Shown: in pieces, positions 46,009 to 53,185 of the stretch | Numbering within the stretch: position 1 is the first letter of the stretch | How the letters are laid out: each line of letters begins with the position of its first letter | Program-made: the position numbers and the translations under genes | The notes under the pieces: model-generated | Told to the model about the DNA's origin: nothing | Database searches by the model: none | The model's input: the letters and a program-made list of their open reading frames with translations, nothing else | NCBI RefSeq assembly: GCF_003258865.1 | Contig: NZ_NPEX01000001.1 | Span: forward strand, 1-64,000 | DNA from: Rhodoplanes roseus | GTDB lineage: Bacteria > Pseudomonadota > Alphaproteobacteria > Rhizobiales > Xanthobacteraceae | Length of the DNA stretch: 64,000 nt | Reading direction: 5' to 3'

Positions 46009-48024
46009 TCAGCCCAGATAACTTGAACGGAACACACGCCGGTCGCGACGTTTCGGCGAACGCCGAACCAAGCCGGCGATGCTGTCCGCCGGCGCTTCCA
46101 TGTCGACAGGCTGCTCTTCCTCGATTTCAGGCGGACGCCCGACTTGTTGTTCGAGGTCGCGCCACATCGCTTCGGTCCATCGGTCGGCGCCGGCGATCCA
46201 CGCCGCGGCCCGGGCGTAGACCCGACAGTCCAGCGCTTCGTTGCGCTCGCGCACCTTCTGCCATTCGAGTCGCTGGAAGCCACGTTTGGTTTTCACCGTG
46301 ATCAGCTGCTCGGCCACGAGCTGCTTGATCCACTCGACATCCGTGCCGTGCGGCAAATGCACGTAGCCCGCCGGAATCTTGGCGCCGGCTGCTTTCTCCC
46401 CGTCCGTCGGCTTCGTCAGACGCAAGAAGCGATAGGTCTCGCTCTTGAAGGTCGAGACCGCGATCGTCCAGAGCCGCGCGCCGCGACGGAGCTTCTTTCC
46501 GCCTTCGGTCACGTCGACATGGGTCGGACCCGCGACGGGTGCCGACCGGTTAAAGCCTTCGACGCCCTTGATTGGCGCCACCTGCGCGTGACCCGCGCGG
46601 CGCGCCCAGGAATAGACTGCTGGCGATTCATAGCCCGTGTCGATCGCGAGCTTGGCAAGGCCAAGCTGCGTGCCGTGCGCGTGCGGCCAGGTCCGGGTTA
46701 GCAACCGGTCGAGGTCATCCCAAGTCTGACCTCGCTCGGGACCGCCGTCGATCACGATGTGGTCGACGAGCCAGCTTTCCAGGCCACGCCCCCAAGCCCA
46801 GACATCGACCTCGATGCGGTCCTTCTGCACGTCCGCGCCGGCCGTCAGGAACAGTCCACCCGACGGGATCGTGCCGAACGGCCAGTTCTCGCGCCGCTCA
46901 TAGAGCCGCTGCCAGTCCGGCGCCTCGCCGGTCTCGACCCAGGTCAGACCGAGCACGCCGTTCTTGAAGCTGCGCTTGGCCTCGTCCGTCGCGTGTGCGG
47001 CTTCCGACATCCGGGCGATGTCCGCCCAAGACAGCCAGCCGACCGGCGAGTAGAGCGCCGAGATGTGGAAACCGATGCTGGCAGGGTCGGCGCTTTGCGC
47101 TGTGGCGCGCCACGCGCCAGCTTGCAGCATCGCGGTCTTATGGTGTTCCTCGATCCGGCCGTCGCAGGCTTCACATATATAATGAGTGGTCTCAGGCCGG
47201 CCCTTCTCCCAGCGAAGTCGCTCGAAGATGAGCCACTGCGCGTGCTGGCAGTGTGGGCACGGCACGACATAGCGCCGCTGATCGGAGGCCTCATATTCCC
47301 GCTCGATGCGGGAGATGCCCTGGATCGTCGGCGTCGATGCAAGGAACGCCTTGCTCCTCCACGAAAACGTTCGGGTGCGGGCCTCCGCAAGCGCGACTGG
47401 ATCGCCTTCCTCGTCGGCGGAGGGGGGATACGCGTCGACCTCGTCGAGAAACAGATAGCGGGCCGGCATCGAGCGCAGCCCCACTGCGCTGTTGGCGCCG
47501 GTGATAACGAGCAATCCAGCCGGAAACTCCTTCGACAGCACGGTATTGCCGGCGTCCCGTGCGCGGGACGGCCTGACGCGCTCTCGCAACGCTGGGCTCT
47601 CGGCGATCAGCGGCTCGATGCGTTGCCGCGAGAAGCGTTTGGCCAGTTCGACGGTCGGCTGCACCGCCAGCATCGGGCCTGGCGCATGATGGATGATGTA
47701 ACCGATCCAATTATTGCCGGCTTCAGTTGCGCCAACCTGCGCCGCCTTCATGAACACGACACGGCGCGCCGGATGAGACGGCGACAGCGCGTCCATGATC
47801 GCGCGCATGTAGGGCGTGCGATCGGTGCGATAGCGCCCCGGCTCCGCGGAGGCGCGCGGGCTTAGAAAGCGGTGCGTGTCCGCCCATTGCGAGATCGTGA
47901 GCAGCGGATCGGGCGTGAGCCCGTCGCACCAGGAGCGCCATAGATCCTCGCCGCCATCGAAGTCGATCAGTTCATCGGAATTCTGGTTTGACCTCGGTGA
48001 GTTCGGCGAGGTGAGCGCGGACAT
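46009..48024 (-). CDS. Terminase large subunit, GpA family
   Basis: 671 residues. The ATPase half has VVFMKAAQVGATEAGNNWIG (GpA-type Walker A variant) and YLFLDEVDAYP (Walker B). The nuclease half has AGADVQKDRIEVDVWAWGR and LAIDTGYESPAVY, acidic residues expected at the metal site. It packages DNA from concatemers into the portal; GpA-type enzymes usually cut at cos sites. Zinc-finger-like CPHCQ...CEACDG is present in the middle. Confidence 0.93.
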   Translation of the reverse strand: MSALTSPNSPRSNQNSDELIDFDGGEDLWRSWCDGLTPDPLLTISQWADTHRFLSPRASAEPGRYRTDRTPYMRAIMDALSPSHPARRVVFMKAAQVGATEAGNNWIGYIIHHAPGPMLAVQPTVELAKRFSRQRIEPLIAESPALRERVRPSRARDAGNTVLSKEFPAGLLVITGANSAVGLRSMPARYLFLDEVDAYPPSADEEGDPVALAEARTRTFSWRSKAFLASTPTIQGISRIEREYEASDQRRYVVPCPHCQHAQWLIFERLRWEKGRPETTHYICEACDGRIEEHHKTAMLQAGAWRATAQSADPASIGFHISALYSPVGWLSWADIARMSEAAHATDEAKRSFKNGVLGLTWVETGEAPDWQRLYERRENWPFGTIPSGGLFLTAGADVQKDRIEVDVWAWGRGLESWLVDHIVIDGGPERGQTWDDLDRLLTRTWPHAHGTQLGLAKLAIDTGYESPAVYSWARRAGHAQVAPIKGVEGFNRSAPVAGPTHVDVTEGGKKLRRGARLWTIAVSTFKSETYRFLRLTKPTDGEKAAGAKIPAGYVHLPHGTDVEWIKQLVAEQLITVKTKRGFQRLEWQKVRERNEALDCRVYARAAAWIAGADRWTEAMWRDLEQQVGRPPEIEEEQPVDMEAPADSIAGLVRRSPKRRDRRVFRSSYLG

Positions 48025-48529
48025 GCGTCTCCAAGGCTTTCTGCATCGCGTGCGCCTCCACGCCGAGTTCGGACGCCATTAGCGCGGCCACGCGCGCCGG
48101 CCAGTTGATCCAGGTGTCGCGTTCCTCGCGCGCGAGGCGGAACACCATCGCGGTGGTGCGGGCGCGGTCGATCAACTCGCCCTTCATGCGCTGCAACCGC
48201 AGCCGAGCGAGATGCGCCTTGGCGATTTCGTGTGCGGTGCGCGCCTGGACGAAGGTGACGCTGCCGCCCGCCGGGAGACCTTGTTCCTTCAGCGTCTCGC
48301 GAACCGAGCCGACCGCCGCTTCCGCGATGGGGCGAAGCTTTTCAGACGGTGCCTTAGGCCTGGCTTTGGAGCGGCCGGGATCGGTCGACCGTTCCCATGC
48401 GGCGTCCGCCTTGGCCTGGTCGATGGTACCGTCGGGCTCGGCGGGTACGCGGCCGGCCTTGATCGCCCGCATCACCGCGACGTGGCTGACCCCGCGGTGC
48501 CGCGCGTAAGCGCGAATGGATACTCCCAT
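47972..48529 (-). CDS. Terminase small subunit-like DNA-binding protein
   Basis: 185 residues from ATG 48529. An N-terminal winged-helix/HTH (VSIRAYARHRGVSHVAVMRAI, then AGRVPAEPDGTIDQAKADAAW) as in lambda Nu1-type proteins is followed by a long helix. It overlaps the large subunit by 53 bases. It should recognise the packaging site; the C-terminal end contacts GpA. Confidence 0.75.
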   Translation of the reverse strand: MGVSIRAYARHRGVSHVAVMRAIKAGRVPAEPDGTIDQAKADAAWERSTDPGRSKARPKAPSEKLRPIAEAAVGSVRETLKEQGLPAGGSVTFVQARTAHEIAKAHLARLRLQRMKGELIDRARTTAMVFRLAREERDTWINWPARVAALMASELGVEAHAMQKALETHVRAHLAELTEVKPEFR

Positions 48530-48641
48530 GCGTTCGGCGGCCCACGATAGCAATCAAATGATCGGCGATTTTGCTTGGCTTGCGGGCCGATCAGAGCATG
48601 TATGCCCCTCACCCCCCACTCGGGGCTCCGGTCAGTAGAAG

Positions 48642-48660
48642 AGCCGCGATGATCGCGGCT
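48642..48660. repeat. 19-bp palindrome in the terminase/DUF3489 divergent region
   Basis: AGCCGCGAT-G-ATCGCGGCT is perfectly symmetric and sits between the terminase small-subunit start and the divergent DUF3489 gene, about 20 bases before the latter's ATG. It may be an operator or a packaging-site feature. A neighbouring CCCC-ACTCGGGG motif is also symmetric. Confidence 0.45.
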
Positions 48661-48680
48661 CACCACCAAGGAGCCCAGAC

Positions 48681-48953
48681 ATGGCCAAGGCGAAGACCCG
48701 CAAACCGGTTGCGAAGAAGCGGGTGTCGAAATCCAAAGCACCTACCAGCCGCGCGGACAGCAAGCAGGCACAACTGATCAAGATGCTTGAACGCCCTGAC
48801 GGCGCGACCATTGACGAAATCGTCAAGAAGCTTGAGTGGCAGTCGCACACCGTGCGCGGCGCCATCGCGGGCGCGCTCAAGAAGCGGCTCAAGTTGAAGG
48901 TGGAGTCAGAGAAGATCGAAGGCCGCGGTCGCGTATATCGGATCCCCGCCTAA
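48681..48953 (+). CDS. DUF3489 protein
   Basis: 90 residues: basic tail (AKAKTRKPVAKKRVSKSK) followed by the DUF3489 winged-helix-like domain (KQAQLIKMLERPDGATIDEI; WQSHTVRGAIAGALKKRL). Family members are probable DNA-binding proteins of unknown role. Read against the phage operon, with AAGGAG upstream; its stop overlaps the convergent methyltransferase stop by four bases. Likely a moron-type cargo gene. Confidence 0.85.
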   Translation: MAKAKTRKPVAKKRVSKSKAPTSRADSKQAQLIKMLERPDGATIDEIVKKLEWQSHTVRGAIAGALKKRLKLKVESEKIEGRGRVYRIPA

Positions 48954-50191
48954 GCTTCCGGGTCCGACCCGATAAACTTTTGGCCGGTGACAGCATGCGT
49001 CGCGCTGCCACCGCTCAAGCTTTGCCAACGCTCGACGATGACATCGACATATTTGGGATCGAGTTCGACAAGCCGCGCTCGGCGACCCGCGCGCTCAGCG
49101 GCGATCATCGTCGTGCCTGACCCACCGAACGGGTCGAGAATGATGTCGCGGCTTTTCGACGAATTGCGGATGGCGCGCTCGACCAGTTCGACCGGCTTCA
49201 TCGTCGGATGCAAATCATTCTTCACAGGCTTGTCGACGAACCAGACATCGCCCTGGTCGCGCGCGCCGCACCAATAATGATCGGCGCCGTCTTTCCAGCC
49301 GTACAAGATTGGCTCGTACTGGCGCTGATAATCCGATCGACCGAGCGTGAAGGTGTTCTTCGCCCAGATAACGAAGGTCGACCATTTGCCGCCGGCGTCG
49401 CGGAAAGCCTTCTGCAGTCGGTCCAGTTCCGAGGACGACATGCAGATATAGACGGCGCCCTTCGTGAGCGTGAGCATATTGACGCAAGCATCGTAGAGCA
49501 GCGCGCCAAAGTCCTCGCCGAGTGCGTCATTGAGGATCGGGCGGTTTTTGCCCTTGCGCTTGTCCTTTTCGGAGTTGGCGTAGTTCACGTTGTAGGGCGG
49601 ATCGGTGAAGGCCATGTCGGCGAGCTCGCCGTCCAGCAGCTTCTCGACATCGGACAGCACGGTGGCATCTCCGCACAGCACCCGATGCTGGCCGCAAATC
49701 CACAGATCGCCTAGCCGGCTGATCGGCTCCGTCGGCAGCTCGGGCGCTTGATCCAGGTCCTCGCCCTCATCGCCAGTCTCCGCCAGCAGCCGGTCGAGGT
49801 CAGCATCGTCGAAGCCGAGCAGCGCGAGGTCGACATCCTCGTCCTTGAGCGCCGTCAGCTCGGCGGCGAGCATCGTGTCGTCCCAACCGGCGTTTTCAGC
49901 GATGCGGTTGTCCGCGATCATCAATGCCCGGCGCTGCGTCGGCGTGAGATGGGCGAGGACGATCACCGGCGCGTCCGAGAGGCCGAGCTTGCGGGCGGCG
50001 AGGACGCGGCCATGTCCCGCCACGATCACGCCGTCGTCACCGACCAGCACCGGATTGACGAAGCCGAACTCTGCGATCGACCCCGCGATCTGCGCCACCT
50101 GATCTTCAGAATGGGTTCGGGCGTTGCGGGCATGCGGGATCAGCCGGTCGAGCGTCCAATGTTCGACCGTGTTGGGCATTTGAGGCGTCAT
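48950..50191 (-). CDS. ParB-domain/DNA methyltransferase fusion (orphan, beta class)
   Basis: 413 residues. Residues ~10-130 are a ParB/sulfiredoxin-like domain (IPHARNARTHSEDQVAQIAGS; GVIVAGHGRVLAARKLG). The C-terminal half is an N6-adenine or N4-cytosine methyltransferase: DPPY at 197-200 precedes FGGSG at 355-359, the beta-class order. No restriction enzyme is nearby. It may protect phage DNA or regulate packaging. Common between replication and packaging modules of alphaproteobacterial prophages. Confidence 0.9.
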   Translation of the reverse strand: MTPQMPNTVEHWTLDRLIPHARNARTHSEDQVAQIAGSIAEFGFVNPVLVGDDGVIVAGHGRVLAARKLGLSDAPVIVLAHLTPTQRRALMIADNRIAENAGWDDTMLAAELTALKDEDVDLALLGFDDADLDRLLAETGDEGEDLDQAPELPTEPISRLGDLWICGQHRVLCGDATVLSDVEKLLDGELADMAFTDPPYNVNYANSEKDKRKGKNRPILNDALGEDFGALLYDACVNMLTLTKGAVYICMSSSELDRLQKAFRDAGGKWSTFVIWAKNTFTLGRSDYQRQYEPILYGWKDGADHYWCGARDQGDVWFVDKPVKNDLHPTMKPVELVERAIRNSSKSRDIILDPFGGSGTTMIAAERAGRRARLVELDPKYVDVIVERWQSLSGGSATHAVTGQKFIGSDPEA

Positions 50192-50291
50192 GATTGATGT
50201 GCGGTTAGGCTCGGTTCTGTGGCCGCGTCAGGCCTGTGACAAAGTCGGTGAACTGGCTATGGTCGACGTTTCGAGATGTGGAGGAGCACCA

Positions 50292-50471
50292 ATGGCGGAC
50301 GATCGAAAGAAGCGCGGCGAGCCAGATCGCAGCACCATCAATCTCAACGAAGATTACGAGAAGGATTACTGGAAGAAGAAGTTCAAAGTCTCCGGGCAAG
50401 CGCTGGCTGGCGCTGTGCGCGCGGTGGGCAAAAGCGCCAAAAAGGTCGAGGCCTATCTGAAAGACAAGTAG
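50292..50471 (+). CDS. DUF3606 protein
   Basis: 59 residues from ATG 50292 with GAGGAG five bases upstream. DRSTINLNEDYEKDYWKKKFKVSGQAL is the DUF3606 pattern. Small basic protein of unknown role, widespread in Bradyrhizobium-type genomes. Divergent from the methyltransferase. Confidence 0.85.
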   Translation: MADDRKKRGEPDRSTINLNEDYEKDYWKKKFKVSGQALAGAVRAVGKSAKKVEAYLKDK

Positions 50472-50832
50472 CTCGTCGACCAGCTGCCGTGCATTGCCGA
50501 CTGGACCATTTGGTAACTGGAGAGGCCGGTTACCACTCGGGAGGTACCACGTTGGCCCGCCGGTCAGACGGTCAATACATGCCGTTTACACGGGGCTTTT
50601 CCGGATCGTCGGCTCAAAGGCCGACCGGTAACTGGTAACTCAGATTTCGCGGCTGTCGGTAGCGAAGTCCCGCGCCGATGCCCCCCGCATACCACCAAGC
50701 GCCAGGGAGGACCCGTGGGGCTGGCCAAGGTGCCCAATGCGGCGCATGATCGACCAATCGCCAGGCATTTCGAGAACAGGGCTCGGCGGCTGAGAGATGC
50801 GTGCGCTCCCGCCTGTGAACGAGGGGAATGCC
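50472..50832. other. Gene-free interval between DUF3606 and the next small gene
   Basis: No supported gene on either strand. GGTAACTGG occurs at 50512-50520 and 50627-50635, the latter followed directly by GGTAACT, so a short motif is repeated. No hairpin terminator was recognised. Confidence 0.4.
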
Positions 50833-51117
50833 ATGCTCAAGCTGCTCGGCAAACACGACGCGGGTAGTACCTTCGACCAAGATGTCATCAGCATCCTAAG
50901 CGCAGCGCTCGACGATGCCTGGAAAACCGTTCAAATCAGCGGAGCTTTCGCAGGCGATGGGGATGAGGAAAGAGCGCGAGATACGCTAGCGAAACAGATT
51001 ATTGAAATGGCCAAGCAGGGCGAGCGCGATCAGCGTCGCCTCTCCGATGCCGCTGTGGTTCATCTGGCTCAAGAACGCGCTACAGGCAGCGAACGATACT
51101 CAGCTAGGAACGGGTGA
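50833..51117 (+). CDS. Small soluble hypothetical protein of the Bradyrhizobium type
   Basis: 94 residues from ATG 50833 with GAGGGGA upstream. DQDVISILSAALDDAWKTVQISGA and ARDTLAKQIIEMAKQGERD place it with a group of ~90-residue helical proteins common in Bradyrhizobium. Role unknown. Plus strand, facing the phage early genes. Confidence 0.6.
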   Translation: MLKLLGKHDAGSTFDQDVISILSAALDDAWKTVQISGAFAGDGDEERARDTLAKQIIEMAKQGERDQRRLSDAAVVHLAQERATGSERYSARNG

Positions 51118-51199
51118 TAACTTATCGCCGATAAAGGAAGCCGCACGCGACTCTTGCGATCATGCCAATCACCGTAGCTATTTCGCCTGCTTTTGTCCG

Positions 51200-51216
51200 C
51201 GCGAAAAGTGTTCGCG
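51200..51216. repeat. Short hairpin between convergent genes
   Basis: CGCGAA-AAGTG-TTCGCG, 6-base stem with a 5-base loop, ends three bases before the stop of the minus-strand DUF6362 gene. It could act as a weak bidirectional terminator; there is only a mild T content beyond. Confidence 0.35.
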
Positions 51217-51218
51217 AA

Positions 51219-51680
51219 CTATTTTCGCTCCTGTACTAACGCCTTCTCGGCTCGGACATGCTCGATGATGTGCTGCCGCGAACGTCGGCGCAGCGGCTCG
51301 CGCCCGCTGAGCTTCCAGGCAACGACGCAAAGCCCGTAGAGCCAGCGCTGGTTGGCCGCCGTTCGGCTAAGACCGACCTTCCAGCAGATTGCTTTCCAAC
51401 GTTCACCGGTTGCTCGTAGCCACACGATCCTGGCATCGTCCGCGTCGAGCCAACGCAGCCAGTCCAGCGTCTCCTCCATGCGAGTGATGGCGCCAGCGGA
51501 AGGTGGAGGCAGCCGCATGGGGCACGGCTCTTGTCCCACCAGATCGGCAAACTCCCGCATCATCGATGGCCAAGTATTGAAGTAGCCCGGAACACGAACG
51601 CCGGGCAGTCGCTTCATCACACTGGCTGCTTCAACGAAACGCTCCTCGACCAGCGAAGGTGTCCAACGTGTCTCAGCCAT
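51219..51680 (-). CDS. DUF6362-like phage protein with HTH-type segment
   Basis: 153 residues from ATG 51680, overlapping the preceding gene by eight bases. The last third (ERWKAICWKVGLSRTAANQRW) looks like a helix-turn-helix, preceded by LDWLRWLDADDARIVWLRATG. It is the last gene of the early operon and could be a late-transcription regulator; that role is inference. Confidence 0.65.
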   Translation of the reverse strand: MAETRWTPSLVEERFVEAASVMKRLPGVRVPGYFNTWPSMMREFADLVGQEPCPMRLPPPSAGAITRMEETLDWLRWLDADDARIVWLRATGERWKAICWKVGLSRTAANQRWLYGLCVVAWKLSGREPLRRRSRQHIIEHVRAEKALVQERK

Positions 51681-51870
51681 TGCGATCCTCACTGATGTTG
51701 CGGGTGCCGTAGAGCTTTTCGCCGAGCTGGCGGACCAGTTCGCGTTCGGGCCAGGTGAGGCGCTGGTCATCCGGGCTCACCACCAGGATGTTCTGGTCGT
51801 GCCAGCCATTACGCTTGACGTGTTCTGGTGATGGACGCGTGCCGCCGCATCCGCGCGGTGCCCATCTCAT
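51673..51870 (-). CDS. Small phage protein
   Basis: 65 residues from ATG 51870, with AGGAGG seven bases upstream and ATGA overlap with the previous stop. Contains EHVKRNGWHDQNILVVSPDD and WPERELVRQLGEKLYG. No named family. Confidence 0.6.
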   Translation of the reverse strand: MRWAPRGCGGTRPSPEHVKRNGWHDQNILVVSPDDQRLTWPERELVRQLGEKLYGTRNISEDRNG

Positions 51871-52184
51871 TGCACGACCTCCTGCGCAATCAGGTCGGCG
51901 AGTGCACCAATGATGGATGCGGGCGCCTTGCCGTCTCCGAGGCGTCCCATGCTTGATGCGAGCGCTGTGGGTTCGACCCCATGCTGCAGCAGGAGCGACA
52001 GCGCCACGCATGCGTCATCGAGGATACGGTCCATCCCGGAGCCGATCCTGGCGCCATGCGTGAACACCTCCGCCACCCGCATGTTGCGCAGATCAATACC
52101 CAGCGTGGTCGCGTAGGACGTGCCGTCAAAGACAAGCTTCACGGTGACGGCCGGCCGCCGATCGGGAAGCCGCTCTCGCGTCAT
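51867..52184 (-). CDS. TSCPD-like phage protein
   Basis: 105 residues from ATG 52184 (ATGA overlap with the resolvase gene). The body FTHGARIGSGMDRILDDACVALSLLLQHG and MGRLGDGKAPASIIGALADL resemble the TSCPD domain seen at the end of some ribonucleotide reductases and as free phage proteins. No metal or nucleotide role is shown. Confidence 0.6.
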   Translation of the reverse strand: MTRERLPDRRPAVTVKLVFDGTSYATTLGIDLRNMRVAEVFTHGARIGSGMDRILDDACVALSLLLQHGVEPTALASSMGRLGDGKAPASIIGALADLIAQEVVQ

Positions 52185-52747
52185 CGCGCGCCCCCGTCCG
52201 TCTCGATCGACCACAGTAGGATCGCGATCGCGTCCGCCTCGTTGTCGTCGGCTGGGGCAAAGCCGCGGGCGCGAACTGCGGTGATGACGGCCGCTTTGTC
52301 GGCGTTCCCCTTGCCCGCGATGAATCGCTTGATCGTCCCGACCGGAACGCCCTGGTAGGCGATGCCCTGCTGCTCGCACCACGAGGTCAAGGTGGCGAGA
52401 AAGCCGCCGTAAAGATGCGCGGCATCCGTGCCGACGTGACGGCGAACTTCCTCGAAGTAGATGGCGGCAAGACCGGCGGCATCGGTGGCCATACCGTTGA
52501 GCCATCCGCGGAAGCGCAGATAGCGCATGCCACCGCCATCATAGCGGCTCGGGCGAAACGACACGGTGCCGCTTTCGATCCTGCCGTCCGCGGGCCGCAT
52601 CGCCCAGCCAGTCGCGGTGCCGAGGTCGAGTGCAAGGACGGCCGAACGCGCGCGGTCCAGCGGCCACCCGGCTGGATGAGAGCCTGTCATCGCGGGCAAA
52701 GAGAGTTTGTTCGCGGCGCCAGTGGCGCGCGTTGGTACGCTGATCAT
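52181..52747 (-). CDS. RuvC-like Holliday junction resolvase (RNase H fold)
   Basis: 188 residues; an inner Met (before TGSHPAG) is an alternative start. LALDLGTATGWA gives the first acidic residue, IYFEEVRRH the second, and DDNEADAIAILLW the last pair, the order of RuvC/RNase H-type resolvases. It would resolve branched DNA before packaging. Coupled to the next gene by ATGA overlap. Confidence 0.85.
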   Translation of the reverse strand: MISVPTRATGAANKLSLPAMTGSHPAGWPLDRARSAVLALDLGTATGWAMRPADGRIESGTVSFRPSRYDGGGMRYLRFRGWLNGMATDAAGLAAIYFEEVRRHVGTDAAHLYGGFLATLTSWCEQQGIAYQGVPVGTIKRFIAGKGNADKAAVITAVRARGFAPADDNEADAIAILLWSIETDGGAR

Positions 52748-52847
52748 GATGAGGTCCTGAGATTCGTGATGGGAAGGAAGCGCGCTTTCGGGCGCGCGGT
52801 CCGGTCACGTCATCAGGTCAGGGAGGTGCGCGGGCTCGGCGTGCGCT

Positions 52848-53154
52848 GGGGCCACCAGGGCCACCGGCGAAATTGAGGTGGCCCCGGCTAAACCATTGAG
52901 AGATTAGGCGAGAAGCCACCGGGGCCACCCTACCTATCTCAAAACATAAGATACTACGCGCGACCCTTCCTCGATTTGAGGAAACGGGATTCCCATAACC
53001 CTTGCTCCGGAGGTGGCCCCGGTGGCTCCGCTGGCTTCTGTCCTGGGTCGCCAATGACTTACGCGGGGCCACCGCGTATTCGGCACTGGCCCCAGTGGCC
53101 CCGATCCTCGATTGGCGCACGCTTGTCGGGGCCACCGGAGCCACCGGGGCCACC
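52848..53154. repeat. Iteron-like cluster of GGGGCCACC, candidate replication origin
   Basis: Seven exact copies of GGGGCCACC: 52848, 52921, 53065, 53128 and 53146 in plus orientation, and 52877 and 53012 reversed. Four more have one mismatch (52857, 53137, 53021, 53094). Three lie head to tail at 53128-53154. The copies flank a less GC-rich stretch (about 52930-53010) that contains the dyad TTCCTC-GATTT-GAGGAA (52967-52983). The cluster lies directly downstream of the primase-helicase gene. A minus-strand frame spans it, but copies fall in different frames and both orientations, so the conserved thing is DNA. Confidence 0.6.
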
Positions 53155-53185
53155 CGGAAACGGTCGTGCAAGAAGATGTCGATGT

